A stretch of DNA of 64,000 bases from an uncultured Rubrobacteraceae bacterium (GCA_902806095.1 CADCVF010000081.1:78310-142309), one strand, 5' to 3'; shown: positions 1-9,670, counted from the first letter of the stretch. Numbers and translations: made by a program. The notes: a model not told the origin generated them from the letters alone.

Positions 1-2982
1 CGCGGTGGCGAGACGGAGTATAGGATCAACGGCTCCCGCGCTCGGCTGGCGGACATACGGGCTGTTGCTGGTGAGGCCGGGCTGGGACGCCACAGCATCC
101 TCCGCCAGGGCGCTGTAGATTCGATAGTCGCTGGTGGGGCGGCCGCGTGCCGACTGGCGCTTGAAGAGGCTGCCGGACTCGGCGTCTACAGACGACGGCG
201 CGTCGCGGCCAGCCGCCGTCTGGAGAGGGCTGATGCCCAACTCGAGCAGAGTCGCCAGCTAGAGGCTGAGCTCGAGGGCCAGTTGCGCAGGATAGAGAGG
301 GAGGCAACCGCCGCCCGCGCCTACCGCGAGATCGAATCCCGCTTTCGGGAGCTCTCGCTGGCACACCTTTATCGGGTCGCAACCAGGGGGCTCGACGGGC
401 TCAGGGAGAAGCTCGCCGAGGCCAGAACGCATGCTGCGGAGCTGGCCGCGACCGAGCGGGACGTTCGTGAGGAAGAAGCAGGGATCGAAATCCGCCTGCA
501 ACAACTCGAGGAGGATCTCCGGAAGACCGAACGGCAACTGGAGGCCCTCGAGGACGGGGCCGAGGACCTGCGGGTCGAGGCACTGCGTTCGGATAGGACC
601 CTCTTGCGGCTGGAGGCGGGCCGCGGACGCGAGGGTGAGATGAGGCTCGCCGTCTCCCGCCTGGAAGAGGAGTTACGCCGGGTGTTGCGAACTCTGGATG
701 GCCTCGAGGAAGAAGCCAGAGACCTCGAAGCCGCGAGCCTCAGGAAGCGAGAAGAATCAGACCGGCTACAAAAGGTCGTCACGATGTCCCGCGAGGAGAG
801 CGCCACCGCCGAGCAGGAGAGGGATAGGCTGGCCGGGGAGTTGGATGGGCTGCGCAAGCGCCTCGCCGGGCTCGGGTCCCATGGAGAGCATCCTGTGATC
901 TCCGAGGAGGGACTCGCGCGCCTCGAGGTCGTGATCTCGAACCTCGAAGAGGCAAGAGATCAGGGGATGACGGAGAATCTCAGCGAAGCACGCGAGCAGG
1001 TGAGTGGCATGCTCGCGCGGGTAGATGAGCTCGCCGAGGAAGTCAGCCGCAGGCGCGGGGTTCTATCTGCTGCGATCGGGCGGGCAGAATCCAGGATACG
1101 TGCGCTGAGGGAGACGGCTCCCGAGGGCGCGAGCACGCGGCTCTACGAAGTGATCCGGGCCCGCCCCGGCTACGAGGTCGCGGTCGAGGCGGCCCTTGGA
1201 GAGTATGGCGCCGGGGTGCTTGCCGAAAACCTGGACGAGGGGATGAAGCTTCTTTCGAGCGTCGAGCCTGTTGCCGTCCGCCTCGACGCGAGGGCCATGG
1301 AGTCCAACGGGGCCCTACCTGGAAAACCCCTGATCGAATGCATAGAGGTTCTCGACGCGCGCTACGACGATGCGCTCCGACGTCTCCTGACCGGCATCTT
1401 CGTCGTCGAGCGCCCCGACGACGGGGCGAACGCCAACGGCTACGTGGCCGTAACGAGGGACGGCTTTCGCCTCACGAGGACCGGCGTGAGCCTGCGTCCG
1501 GGCCCAGGCAACTTCGCGCGCGAGACACAGCTCGCCAACTGGAGAGAGTGCCTCGAAGCTCTGAAAGACGGGCCTGGCGGCGTCCTATACGACGCGAGAG
1601 AGACCGTCGCTGGTGTCTCGGATCGCCTGAAAAACCTGGCCGCGGCCGTACATGGGATCAGTGTTATTGCCGAGCGCACGGAGCGCGCTCGGGCACTGAT
1701 CTCACGCGAAGCCAGACGCCGGAGGACTTCAGGGGAGAATTCCAGGAGGGCTTTTCTGGAGCGGGAGAGGGCTCTCTACGTCCTCTCCCGCGAGGCTGCC
1801 TCGACGGAGGGTGCTCTCGTCGAAGCCGGAAAACGCGCCGACCGCGCGAAGGAGGAGCTCCTCGCCGCTACTGCCGCCGCCGAGGGGGCCGGCGCGGCTG
1901 CGGCCGACTCGGACCGGAGGTTGTCGGAGGTGCGCGCCACCCTCGCAGCGGGCACGAGTCGCAGGGAGGCGATCTCACGCAGGCTGGAGCGGTCCGCGGG
2001 CTCTCTTGCGGCCGCAGCAGGTAACCCTGAAGCCCTCGCAGCCAGGGCTGCGAGGGCTTCTACACAGCTCGTCACTGCCGTTCGCTCGCGCAGAAACGGC
2101 TTGCGGCGCCTCAGAGGAGAGGCAGCCGAGGCTCACCGCAGGGTCTCCGCTGAGCGCACGACCCTCTCCCGCAGGACCGTGGATCTCGCAGGCAGACTCG
2201 CCACCGCCCGCGCGAACGCCGAACGCCTCGCCGAAGAGGTGGACAGGGCCGAAAGCGCGGCGGCCGAGGCCGGGGAGGAGATACAGGCAGAGTGGGGCGC
2301 CACCCTGGATGCGGCCCGCCAGGAGGCCGAGAAGCACGATGAGAGCACAGACGGAGAACGACACACCCTCGCGCGCAGGCTCAAGCGCTTCGGGGACGTA
2401 AACCTTCTAGCCCTCTCTCAGGAAGAAGGACTGCGCGAACGCCACGAATTCGTCTCGGTCCAGAGGGCCGACGCAGAGGACGCAGCCAACGAATTAAACC
2501 GCATAATACGGTCGGTGGACGGGGAGATAGAGTCGCGCTTCGCTGAGACCTTCGGGCGGGTCAGGGATGCGTTCGGGGAGATGGTGCCGCGGATGCTCGA
2601 GGGGTCTTCCGGGGTACTGGATCTCTCTGAGGAGGGGGTAGAGATCGGGTTGCGCTTGGGGAGGAAGGGCTGGAGGCCGTTGCGGGTCCTGTCCGGGGGC
2701 GAACGGGCACTGCTCGCGCTGTCGTTCCTGTTCAGCGTGTTCTTGAGCCGGCCAGGGGGGGATTCGGGGGCGTTCTGCGTGCTAGACGAGGCCGAGGCGG
2801 CGCTCGACGATCTCAACCTGGCCCGTTTTCTCTCTGTGGTAGACTCTCACCGGGCGAACGGCCAGTATCTGCTGGTCACCCATCAAAAACGAACGATGGC
2901 CGCGGCGGACGTGCTCTACGGGGTGGTTCAGGATGCCTCCGGGGCCACCACTGTTGTGTCGAAGCGTTTGCAGGGAGAGTAA
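1..2982 (+). CDS. smc: Chromosome segregation protein SMC (5' end outside window)
   Basis: The reading frame is open from the first base, so the N-terminal ATP-binding part lies upstream of the window. What is visible is a Q-loop-like segment (RQGAVDSIVAGG, about bases 97-132), a long Arg/Glu/Ala-rich coiled coil, a globular hinge (about bases 1130-1450), the returning coiled coil, and the C-terminal ABC half with signature LSGGERALL (about 2692) and Walker B CVLDEAEAALDD (about 2776). SMC dimers, with ScpA/ScpB, compact and disentangle newly replicated chromosomes. The gene is followed 10 bases later by ftsY, the usual actinobacterial neighbour. A Met-like TTG at 283 is internal and not the start. 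The call is secure. Confidence 0.96.
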   Translation, partial: RGGETEYRINGSRARLADIRAVAGEAGLGRHSILRQGAVDSIVAGGAAACRLALEEAAGLGVYRRRRVAASRRLERADAQLEQSRQLEAELEGQLRRIEREATAARAYREIESRFRELSLAHLYRVATRGLDGLREKLAEARTHAAELAATERDVREEEAGIEIRLQQLEEDLRKTERQLEALEDGAEDLRVEALRSDRTLLRLEAGRGREGEMRLAVSRLEEELRRVLRTLDGLEEEARDLEAASLRKREESDRLQKVVTMSREESATAEQERDRLAGELDGLRKRLAGLGSHGEHPVISEEGLARLEVVISNLEEARDQGMTENLSEAREQVSGMLARVDELAEEVSRRRGVLSAAIGRAESRIRALRETAPEGASTRLYEVIRARPGYEVAVEAALGEYGAGVLAENLDEGMKLLSSVEPVAVRLDARAMESNGALPGKPLIECIEVLDARYDDALRRLLTGIFVVERPDDGANANGYVAVTRDGFRLTRTGVSLRPGPGNFARETQLANWRECLEALKDGPGGVLYDARETVAGVSDRLKNLAAAVHGISVIAERTERARALISREARRRRTSGENSRRAFLERERALYVLSREAASTEGALVEAGKRADRAKEELLAATAAAEGAGAAAADSDRRLSEVRATLAAGTSRREAISRRLERSAGSLAAAAGNPEALAARAARASTQLVTAVRSRRNGLRRLRGEAAEAHRRVSAERTTLSRRTVDLAGRLATARANAERLAEEVDRAESAAAEAGEEIQAEWGATLDAARQEAEKHDESTDGERHTLARRLKRFGDVNLLALSQEEGLRERHEFVSVQRADAEDAANELNRIIRSVDGEIESRFAETFGRVRDAFGEMVPRMLEGSSGVLDLSEEGVEIGLRLGRKGWRPLRVLSGGERALLALSFLFSVFLSRPGGDSGAFCVLDEAEAALDDLNLARFLSVVDSHRANGQYLLVTHQKRTMAAADVLYGVVQDASGATTVVSKRLQGE

Positions 2983-2992
2983 GAAGTCGCCT

Positions 2993-4207
2993 ATGGCGCG
3001 CTCGTGGCGTAGTTTTTTCAGACGGAACGCAGACGAAGAGCAGGAGAACGGCCCGACGGTAGCGAGCGAGCCGGAGCCTTCCACCGAAGATCTCGAAGTA
3101 GGCAACGGCCACCTTTCCGATGATCTCACCGAAGGGGTGCCCAAGGCCGAGGAGGTGCAGGCGGAGAGGAAGGAGCCTGCCCCCGCGGACGCGTGGGAGG
3201 TCGAAGAGACCGAACCCGGTGATGCCGAGGAAACCCTACCAGAGTCGAGTGCGGTCGAGGAGGCCCGCGACGCCGATACGGTCGCCGAACTGCAGGAGTC
3301 GGGCGGGTGGTTTGGCAGGCTGAGGCAGGGTCTCAGCCGCAGCCGCGCATCGTTCGTCGGGCAGCTCAACGCCGCCGTCGCCGAGTTCAGGGACGTCGAG
3401 GACGAGGAGTTCTGGGAGAGAGTCGAGGAGATCTTGATCTCTTCCGATGTCGGGGTTCCGACCACGGCGAAGCTCGTCGGTGAGCTGGAACAGGAGGCGC
3501 TGGAGAGGAACATTACGAGTGGTGCCGAGTTGCGGGAGCTCATGATCGAGCACGCCACCAGCATGCTAGAGGGGCCAGTCGAGCTGGACGTCTCGCACGA
3601 GCCCACGGTTATCCTGATGGTCGGGGTGAACGGGACGGGCAAGACGACGACCATAGGCAAGCTCTCACGTTTTTTGCCGGGGACTAAGATGTTCGCCGCA
3701 GGGGACACGTTCAGGGCTGCGGCCATCGAACAGCTTCAACAGTGGGGCGAGAGGACGGGTACGCCCGTGGTGGCGCGCGAGCGCGGCGCCGATGCGGCAG
3801 CCGTAGCCCACGAAGCCGTACATTCCGCCAGGCGCGAGGGGACTGACGTACTGCTCATCGACACGGCGGGCAGGCTGCACACCAAGGTCAACCTGATGGC
3901 CGAGCTCGACAAAGTGCAGAGAGTCGTACAGCGGCAGCTTCCAGGGGCACCGCACGAGGTGCTGATGACCGTCGACGCGACCACGGGACAGAACGGTTTG
4001 AGGCAGGCCCAGATGTTCAAAGAAGTTGCCGGGCTAACCGGGATCATCCTCACCAAGCTCGACGGGACCGCCAAGGGCGGTATAGCCCTCGCCATAGCCA
4101 ACGAGGTTGGGGTGCCGATCAAGCTGATCTCGGTCGGGGAGAAGGTCGAGGACCTGCACCCGTTCGACGCCCGCGAGTTTTCAGAAGCATTGTTTGGAGA
4201 TCTATAG
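2993..4207 (+). CDS. ftsY: Signal recognition particle receptor FtsY
   Basis: SRP receptor GTPase, 404 residues from the ATG at 2993. This start is preferred over an in-frame start at 2933 that would lie inside smc. Residues 10-115 form an acidic Glu/Pro/Ala-rich A domain expected at the membrane. An N domain follows, then the G domain with P-loop GVNGTGKTTT (about residue 211), DTAGRLH (about 285) and TKLDGTAKGG (about 345). FtsY docks the Ffh-ribosome-nascent chain complex and hands it to SecYEG. Its stop codon directly abuts the ATG of ffh, so receptor and particle protein are made from one transcript. Confidence 0.95.
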   Translation: MARSWRSFFRRNADEEQENGPTVASEPEPSTEDLEVGNGHLSDDLTEGVPKAEEVQAERKEPAPADAWEVEETEPGDAEETLPESSAVEEARDADTVAELQESGGWFGRLRQGLSRSRASFVGQLNAAVAEFRDVEDEEFWERVEEILISSDVGVPTTAKLVGELEQEALERNITSGAELRELMIEHATSMLEGPVELDVSHEPTVILMVGVNGTGKTTTIGKLSRFLPGTKMFAAGDTFRAAAIEQLQQWGERTGTPVVARERGADAAAVAHEAVHSARREGTDVLLIDTAGRLHTKVNLMAELDKVQRVVQRQLPGAPHEVLMTVDATTGQNGLRQAQMFKEVAGLTGIILTKLDGTAKGGIALAIANEVGVPIKLISVGEKVEDLHPFDAREFSEALFGDL

Positions 4208-5539
4208 ATGTTCGATACGTTAGGCGAAAGGCTCAACAAGGCACTCGACGGGGTCCGCGGCAGCGGCAATCTCACGGAGGACCAGGTAAAGAAGGTTACG
4301 CGTGAGATCCGTCTTGCCCTCCTCGAGGCTGACGTGAACTATGGCGTCGTCAAGGAATTTGTCTCCAACGTCCGCGAACGGGCCACGGGAGCCGAGGTCT
4401 CTAAGGCGCTGAGCCCAGGCCAGCAGGTTGTCAAGATAGTCGATGAAGAGCTTGCGAACCTTATGGGCGGCACAGCCCACAAGCTCTCCTTCGCCTCCAG
4501 GCCGCCCACGGTCGTGATGCTAGCTGGCCTAAACGGCCACGGCAAGACGACGGCGGCTGGGAAGCTGGCATTGTTCGCGCGGAAGCTAGGGAAGAACCCT
4601 TATCTCGTCGCGTGCGACACTTACAGGCCGGCCGCGATCGAGCAGCTGCAGCAGATCGGTCGCGAGCTCTCTGTTCCCGTGTACACGGAGGGCACGGGGC
4701 CGAAGCCCGAAGAGATCGCCGAGCGCGGCATCAGGGAGGCCAGAGACGGTGGGTACGACTTCGTCATCGTAGACACGGCGGGGCGGCAGGTCGTCGACAT
4801 GGAGATGATGGAGGAGATACGGCGCGTCAGGAGCACGAGCAGGCCGCACTCCGTCCTCCTCGTGCTCGACGTCGTAACGGGCCAGAACGCCGTCGAGGTG
4901 GCGGAAGCCTTCCAGGAGTACGCCGACTTCGACGGGATGGTCTTGACCAAACTCGACGGCGACGCCCGCGGCGGAGTTGCGCTCTCCGTCGTCTCCGTTA
5001 CAGGAAGGCCGATCAAGTTCGCCTCCGAGGGCGAGAAGATGGGCGAGTTCGACTACTTCTACCCCGACAGGATGGCTGGCCGCATCCTCGGGATGGGCGA
5101 TGTCCTCACGCTCATCGAGAAGGCCGAGCAGCAGATGGACCGCACGGAGGCCGAGGCCCAGGGCAAGAAGCTCATGAGCGGGAAGTTCACCTTCGAGGAC
5201 TTTCTGCAGCAGATGCAGATGATAAAGAAGATGGGTCCGCTCTCCGGCCTCCTCGGTATGATACCGGGCCTCGGCAAGCAGCTCAAGGACGTCGAGATAG
5301 ACGACAGGCAGCTAGGGAGGGTCGAGGCCATGATAACCTCGATGACCGTCAAGGAGCGCAGGAACCCCAAGTTGTTGCAGAACCCGAGCCGGGCGCGTAG
5401 GATTGCGCGGGGCTCGGGCGCTACCCAACAGGATGTCCAGAAGCTCGTCAAGCAGTTCAAGGAGATGCAGAAGATGATGACCCAGATGGGCAAGGGCGGC
5501 GGGATGCCGCGTATCCCAGGTCTGTCGGGGCGCAGGTAA
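4208..5539 (+). CDS. ffh: Signal recognition particle protein Ffh (SRP54)
   Basis: 443-residue SRP GTPase that binds signal peptides of nascent membrane and secreted proteins. The N domain is followed by the G domain with [14 protein letters not shown] (about residue 107), DTAGRQ (about 190) and [10 protein letters not shown] (about 247). The Met-rich M domain (about 300-435, with [15 protein letters not shown] and a basic stretch around [13 protein letters not shown]) binds the signal peptide and 4.5S RNA. The ATG directly follows the ftsY stop with no gap, implying translational coupling. No SRP RNA gene was recognised in this window. Confidence 0.96.
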   Translation: MFDTLGERLNKALDGVRGSGNLTEDQVKKVTREIRLALLEADVNYGVVKEFVSNVRERATGAEVSKALSPGQQVVKIVDEELANLMGGTAHKLSFASRPPTVVMLAGLNGHGKTTAAGKLALFARKLGKNPYLVACDTYRPAAIEQLQQIGRELSVPVYTEGTGPKPEEIAERGIREARDGGYDFVIVDTAGRQVVDMEMMEEIRRVRSTSRPHSVLLVLDVVTGQNAVEVAEAFQEYADFDGMVLTKLDGDARGGVALSVVSVTGRPIKFASEGEKMGEFDYFYPDRMAGRILGMGDVLTLIEKAEQQMDRTEAEAQGKKLMSGKFTFEDFLQQMQMIKKMGPLSGLLGMIPGLGKQLKDVEIDDRQLGRVEAMITSMTVKERRNPKLLQNPSRARRIARGSGATQQDVQKLVKQFKEMQKMMTQMGKGGGMPRIPGLSGRR

Positions 5540-5558
5540 GAGTTCGAGAGGAGACGGC

Positions 5559-5801
5559 ATGGCGGTAAAGATAAGGCTCGCGAGGTATGGTTCCAAGGGC
5601 AACCCCTTCTACAGGATAGTGGTCGCCGATTCACGGAGCCCGCGCGACGGTCGGTTTATCGAGCGGATAGGGACCTACGATCCGCAGCAGGAGCCTTCAG
5701 ACATAAAGGTCGACGAGGAGAAGGCCAGGGAGTGGCTCGGCAAGGGGGCGCAGCCTACCGACCAGGTGCGCAACCTGCTGAAGATCTCCGGGGTCCTCTA
5801 G
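5559..5801 (+). CDS. rpsP: 30S ribosomal protein S16
   Basis: 80-residue S16, full length for the family, beginning [19 protein letters not shown] and retaining the IGTYDP motif. It stabilises the 5' domain of 16S rRNA in the small subunit. A purine-rich ribosome binding site (GAGAGGAGA) sits just upstream of the ATG. It lies 19 bases after ffh and 6 bases before the KH-domain gene, in the conserved ffh-rpsP-khpA-rimM-trmD-rplS operon. Confidence 0.97.
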   Translation: MAVKIRLARYGSKGNPFYRIVVADSRSPRDGRFIERIGTYDPQQEPSDIKVDEEKAREWLGKGAQPTDQVRNLLKISGVL

Positions 5802-5807
5802 CAAGTA

Positions 5808-6047
5808 ATGGAGCAGCTAGAGAACCTGTTACTCGTCCTCGCCCGCTCGCTCGTGGACGAACCGGAGAAGGTCGAAGTCTCGGGGACCGAGTCGGACTCG
5901 CGGGTGGATCTGGAACTGAGGGTGGCTCCCGATGACATGGGGCGTGTAATAGGTCGCCAGGGTAGGACGATCCGGGCGATCCGCACGGTCGTGAAGGCCT
6001 CATCAGTGAAGCTCGGTAAACGGGTCACCGTGGAGGTTCCGGACTAG
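5808..6047 (+). CDS. khpA: KH-domain RNA-binding protein KhpA
   Basis: 79-residue single KH-domain protein. The RNA-binding GxxG loop is visible in GRVIGRQGRTIRAIR (about residues 45-59). KhpA proteins, alone or with KhpB, bind many transcripts and affect cell elongation and division in other bacteria; the role here is inferred from the family. The ATG lies 6 bases after rpsP and the stop 5 bases before rimM. Confidence 0.9.
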   Translation: MEQLENLLLVLARSLVDEPEKVEVSGTESDSRVDLELRVAPDDMGRVIGRQGRTIRAIRTVVKASSVKLGKRVTVEVPD

Positions 6048-6052
6048 AGACC

Positions 6053-6550
6053 GTGGACGAACTCTCCGATCCGGTCGCGATCGGGGTCGTGATCGCACCG
6101 CACGGGGTGCGCGGCACGTTGAGGGTCCGTGCCCTCGGCGCCGGCAAGCATCTCAGGAAAGGCACGGAACCCGTGGTAGCAGGCGTGAGACGCCGCATCT
6201 CCGCCGTCAGGCAAACGCCGAAAGGCTTCTTGCTCGACCTCGAAGGCATCCAGAACAGGCGCGACGCAGATACCCTGAGGGACCGGGAGCTCTCGCTTGA
6301 CCGCGAGGAGCTCGATGCGCCCGAAGTGGGAGAGTTCTACGTGGCCGACCTGGTCGGCCTGAACGCCATGGACGACGCGGGTGAGGTCGTCGGAACTGTC
6401 GAGGATACCTTCGAGACTGCCGCCCACGAAGTCCTCGTGGTCAGGGAAAAGAAGGATGGGCACGTTCTCTATCTTCCCTTTACCCTAGAGCACGTCCCCG
6501 AGGTGAACCTTGGGGCTGGGCGAATTCTGATCCGGCCGCCGGAAGGCTAG
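6053..6550 (+). CDS. rimM: Ribosome maturation factor RimM
   Basis: 165-residue RimM with GTG start. The N-terminal barrel begins with the typical IGVVIAPHGVRGTLRV and is followed by a PRC-barrel domain (EFYVADLVGLNAMD, about residue 98 on). RimM binds S19 and assists maturation of the 16S rRNA head. It lies between khpA (5 bases) and trmD (4 bases), the standard arrangement. Confidence 0.94.
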   Translation: MDELSDPVAIGVVIAPHGVRGTLRVRALGAGKHLRKGTEPVVAGVRRRISAVRQTPKGFLLDLEGIQNRRDADTLRDRELSLDREELDAPEVGEFYVADLVGLNAMDDAGEVVGTVEDTFETAAHEVLVVREKKDGHVLYLPFTLEHVPEVNLGAGRILIRPPEG

Positions 6551-6554
6551 GTCT

Positions 6555-7247
6555 ATGAGAAGCATAGATGTTTTCTGCGTTTTTCCACGCGCGGTCGACG
6601 CCGCCGTAAACGTCGGGGTCGTCGGCAGGGCCATAGAGAATGGCACAGTCGGGTACCGCAGCTTCGACTTGCGTGACTACGCCCCTGACGGGCGCATCGA
6701 CGATATGCCGTACGGTGGCGGTGCCGGTATGGTCGTCCGTGTCGATGTCGTGGGGAGGGCGTTGGAGGAGGTTTACGGCGTTGCGGCGAGAGAGGTAAGG
6801 AAGGGGCGGCGGGTCGTGCTCACCGAGCCCGCCGGACGCAGGCTCACACAGGGCTACGTCGAAGAGGTGGCCTCGGGGCCTGACCTGACCATCATCTGCG
6901 GACGCTACGGTGGGATAGACGAGCGCGTGTGGAGCCGGCTCGCCACGGAGGCCATCTCGCTCGGCGACTTCGTGCTATCCGGGGGTGAGATCGTGGCCGC
7001 CGCGCTGGCCGATGCTGCGATCCGGCGCCTCCAGGGTGTCCTCGGGAACGCCGAGAGCCTCGTGGGTGAGTCGTTCTCGGCCGATGATGTGGTCGGTCCT
7101 CCGACCTACACGCGGCCGGCGCTGTGGGATGGAGAGGAGGTGCCAGGCGTGCTATTATCGGGCGATCATGCGAAGATCCGTGCCTGGCGCGAGCGCGAGG
7201 CGCTGGAGCGCACGCGGGCCAGGACGACCGGAAGGAGGTCGCCCTAG
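6555..7247 (+). CDS. trmD: tRNA (guanine-37-N1)-methyltransferase
   Basis: 230-residue SPOUT methyltransferase that makes m1G37 in tRNAs reading CNN codons, preventing +1 frameshifts. The SAM-binding trefoil knot is visible in ICGRYGGIDERV (about residue 114) and LGDFVLSGGE (about 137), and the start MRSIDVFCVFPR is typical. Length matches the family. It overlaps nothing and is followed 33 bases later by rplS. Confidence 0.95.
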   Translation: MRSIDVFCVFPRAVDAAVNVGVVGRAIENGTVGYRSFDLRDYAPDGRIDDMPYGGGAGMVVRVDVVGRALEEVYGVAAREVRKGRRVVLTEPAGRRLTQGYVEEVASGPDLTIICGRYGGIDERVWSRLATEAISLGDFVLSGGEIVAAALADAAIRRLQGVLGNAESLVGESFSADDVVGPPTYTRPALWDGEEVPGVLLSGDHAKIRAWREREALERTRARTTGRRSP

Positions 7248-7280
7248 CCATCCGGAGTAGGTCCACGAGAGGAGAGGTAC

Positions 7281-7607
7281 ATGATAACGAGCGATAATTT
7301 GCAGCAGCGGGACCGCACGTTCAAGGCGGGCGACACGGTGCGTGTGCACTACCGCGTCATCGAGGGCAACCGTGAGCGCGTACAGGTCTTCGAAGGCCTG
7401 TGTATCTCGCGCAAGGGAAGCGGCATCCACGCGACGTTCATGGTCAGGAAAAACTCCTTCGGGGTGAACGTGGAGAGGATCTTCCCGCTCCACTCCCCGA
7501 AGATCGCCAAGATCGAAGTCGCCTCACGCGGCGCTGTGAGGCGCGCGAAACTCTACTACATCCGCGACAAGGTGGGCAAGAAAGCCAGGGTCAAGAAGGC
7601 CAGGTAA
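7281..7607 (+). CDS. rplS: 50S ribosomal protein L19
   Basis: 108-residue L19, with the family motifs [16 protein letters not shown] and [16 protein letters not shown] and a basic C-terminus ([12 protein letters not shown]). L19 lies at the 30S-50S interface. A strong ribosome binding site (GAGAGGAGAGG) precedes the ATG at 7281. It is the last gene of the rpsP-rplS block. Confidence 0.97.
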   Translation: MITSDNLQQRDRTFKAGDTVRVHYRVIEGNRERVQVFEGLCISRKGSGIHATFMVRKNSFGVNVERIFPLHSPKIAKIEVASRGAVRRAKLYYIRDKVGKKARVKKAR

Positions 7608-7620
7608 GCCAGCACCAGCG

Positions 7621-8247
7621 TTGTCAGGGCTTCTCCCGGGCGGTCTTCCGCCGGAGGAATGTTCTCTCTACGCTTTCGACGCGGCGTGGGTCCTGTGCCG
7701 CAGCGGGCCGCTCGCGGGGGCCGATGAGGCCGGCCGTGGCGCGTTGGCGGGACCGCTTGTGGCTGCGGCCGTCGTCCTCGGCGAGGCTGAGATCTCCGGC
7801 ATCAACGACTCCAAACTGCTAAGGCCCGCTCTGCGGGAGAAGATCTTCGGCGCGCTACTCCGCCGGGCCGAGGCCGTCTCCGTAGTGGCCTACCCGGCCT
7901 GGTGGATCGACCGTCACGGCGTCGGCCTGGCGAACCGCGAAGCCCTGAGCAGGGCTCTCGCCTCCCTGAAGGCTCGCGCCGGGTGCGGCCTCGCGGACGG
8001 GAACCTGGATCTCGGCCCCGAGGTGGAGTGTCTGCCCAGGGCCGACGCCAGGAGCGCTGCGGTCGCCGCTGCGAGTGTCGTGGCCAAGGTCGTCCGCGAC
8101 GACGCGATGCGCGCCCTCTCCGAGACCCACGCCGGCTACGGCTTCGGGCACAATCGTGGGTACGGAACGTCCGAGCACCGGCTCGCCCTCTCTGAACTAG
8201 GCCCTTGCCGGGTCCACCGACTCAGCTACGCCGGGGTGGGAGACTGA
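7621..8247 (+). CDS. rnhB: Ribonuclease HII
   Basis: RNase HII, which removes RNA from RNA-DNA hybrids and single ribonucleotides from DNA. Motif I GADEAGRGALAGP begins at about residue 33, NDSKLL follows, and the conserved ARSAAVAAASVVAKVVRD lies at about 140-158. The TTG at 7621 gives an unusually long N-terminal lead (about 32 residues before the catalytic motif). The true start could be later, near the CTG at 7693. The stop overlaps the proposed yraN start. Confidence 0.92.
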   Translation: MSGLLPGGLPPEECSLYAFDAAWVLCRSGPLAGADEAGRGALAGPLVAAAVVLGEAEISGINDSKLLRPALREKIFGALLRRAEAVSVVAYPAWWIDRHGVGLANREALSRALASLKARAGCGLADGNLDLGPEVECLPRADARSAAVAAASVVAKVVRDDAMRALSETHAGYGFGHNRGYGTSEHRLALSELGPCRVHRLSYAGVGD

Positions 8248-8594
8248 AGGACAAATCTCCTGGAGCATGGGGTGAGGACCTCGCGCTGCGCTACCTGATC
8301 CAAAACGGGTACACACTCATCGAGCGCAACTACAGAATACGGCGCGGGGAGATCGACCTGATAATGCGCAAGGATGAGGCCCTTGTCTTTGTCGAAGTGA
8401 AGTTGCGGCGCGGAACCGGCTATGGAGACCCGCTCGAGGCCGTCACCCCCCGCAAGCAAGACACCCTGCGCTTCGTAGCCGAACATTACATCTACGCCAG
8501 AGAACCACACTTCGATACGCTGCGGTTCGATGTGATCGGCATCCTCGCCGACCGACCCGACGTCAGGGTGCATCACGTCGAGGACGCATTCTGA
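8244..8594 (+). CDS. YraN family (UPF0102) nuclease-like protein
   Basis: 116 residues if translated from the CTG at 8244. This gives the family-typical opening MKDKSPGAWGEDLALRYL and a four-base overlap (CTGA) with the rnhB stop. A TTG at 8205 is the only ordinary start and would add 13 residues with no family counterpart. The endonuclease-like core is visible as GEIDLIMRKDEALVFVEVK (residues about 32-50), which matches the PD-(D/E)xK fold of the family. The cellular role is unknown; rnhB-yraN-yifB-dprA neighbourhoods are common and suggest DNA processing. Confidence 0.88.
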   Translation: MKDKSPGAWGEDLALRYLIQNGYTLIERNYRIRRGEIDLIMRKDEALVFVEVKLRRGTGYGDPLEAVTPRKQDTLRFVAEHYIYAREPHFDTLRFDVIGILADRPDVRVHHVEDAF

Positions 8595-8606
8595 GAGTGG
8601 TCTACT

Positions 8607-8642
8607 TGTAGGGGCGGTTCGTGAAGCACCCACATACGTACC
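8607..8642. repeat. Dispersed palindromic repeat, TGTAGGGGCGG type, copy 1
   Basis: A 36-base segment opening TGTAGGGGCGGTTCGTGAA and ending TACGTACC. It matches the segment at 43475-43510 at 30 of 36 positions. The ideal form would be a hairpin with GGGCGGTTC / GAACCGCCC arms; this copy has a damaged right arm. Both copies sit in the gap just after a core gene. Confidence 0.55.
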
Positions 8643-8738
8643 ACGACTTCAGGTGTCAGGATTCCTCTGGAGGCAGAACTGGACCAGCAGGCGAAGTCCC
8701 CATTGTGCAGTTTCGGCTGAAAAACTCCAGGCGAAGTG

Positions 8739-8758
8739 GTTAGCGGAACTCCGCTAAC
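8739..8758. other. Perfect 9-bp inverted repeat
   Basis: GTTAGCGGA and TCCGCTAAC are exact reverse complements separated by two bases (AC). The element lies 28 bases upstream of the membrane-protein gene at 8786, where it could be an operator or a small hairpin. There is no T-tract, so it is not an obvious terminator. Its function is unknown. Confidence 0.45.
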
Positions 8759-8785
8759 TATAGGACGATCGTAGAGGAGTTGCGG

Positions 8786-9502
8786 GTGAATCATCAGGAA
8801 GAGTCTCACTGGCGATCGATCATGAGCCGAACCCCGGTCTACGCGTGGATCGGTGGATGCTCCGTACTAGCATTCGTTCTGATTCTCGTTAGTTGCCAAT
8901 ACAAGATAACGCTCTGGGATTGGGCAAAGTGGGGCATCGCGTGGCGCGGGTCGCGCACCGATTCATCGCCTATTCATCACAATAATGTTCCATACACTCC
9001 GAGTAGCAGCTATCATCCATGGGAGGAGAAGGAGGGAGGCGCCGTGACCGAACAAGGGAACGATCAGACGAAGGGAAGCCCCGTGAGCAAACAAGGCGAT
9101 GGACAGTCTAAGGGAGGCCCCGGGGCCGAACAAGCGACCGAAGGGACGTGGAGGAGTCCACCGTACGCCTTCAAAGTCGCGCAATACGCCATCGTGGGAG
9201 CTTGCCTCGTCTTCGGTGTCTCTATGTTGTTCTTCGGCGCCCTGTTCAAGGACGCCACCTCTTTGACCGCGGCGTTGGGGTCGCTGTTCACCCTGCTAGG
9301 CACTATCGTAGGGGCCTACTTCGGAATCAAGGTCAGCAACGACACCTCCGAGAGATCCCAGGGTGCCATCGAGAAAGCGCACGGCAGCGCTCTGGAGGCC
9401 AACGAGAAGACGCAGAAGGCGAACGAGACTGCGCAGGAAGCCCTGGCCGAGCTGGATCCCACCGTGGCGAAGCCGATTGTGGAAAGACGACGATCTAGCT
9501 AG
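8786..9502 (+). CDS. Small two-region membrane protein of unknown function
   Basis: 238 residues from a GTG at 8786, chosen because GAGGAG at 8774-8779 is ideally spaced 6 bases upstream. Alternatives are the TTG at 8780 and an ATG at 8822. There is a hydrophobic helix near the N-terminus (about residues 22-42), then a polar linker with degenerate repeats (TEQGNDQTKG, SKQGDGQSKG), then one or two more membrane segments (about 130-180, VGACLVFGVSMLFFGALF and LFTLLGTIVGAYFGI). A charged Ala/Glu/Lys tail is likely to form a coiled coil. I do not recognise a family. It interrupts the conserved gene run between yraN and yifB, so it is probably accessory. Confidence 0.6.
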   Translation: MNHQEESHWRSIMSRTPVYAWIGGCSVLAFVLILVSCQYKITLWDWAKWGIAWRGSRTDSSPIHHNNVPYTPSSSYHPWEEKEGGAVTEQGNDQTKGSPVSKQGDGQSKGGPGAEQATEGTWRSPPYAFKVAQYAIVGACLVFGVSMLFFGALFKDATSLTAALGSLFTLLGTIVGAYFGIKVSNDTSERSQGAIEKAHGSALEANEKTQKANETAQEALAELDPTVAKPIVERRRSS

Positions 9503-9670
9503 GTTATGGTGAATCAAGCATTTTAGCTCCCTATTGCAGGCGCCGAGCAGTGGTCGGCAAGTCTTTGCGCGTAAGTGAAGCTGTAGGGTACTTTTCTCCG
9601 AAGTTGCCAAAACGTTTCAATCCTAGTTCCCTAGTTCCTTTAAGTGATGCTCCCACCCCCATAATGAGTT

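Noticed and set aside
7653..7727. GGAGGAATG inside rnhB opening a short alternative frame
   Set aside because: The ATG is only 2 bases from the Shine-Dalgarno-like sequence and the frame ends after 22 codons without any feature; it may only reflect uncertainty about the rnhB start.
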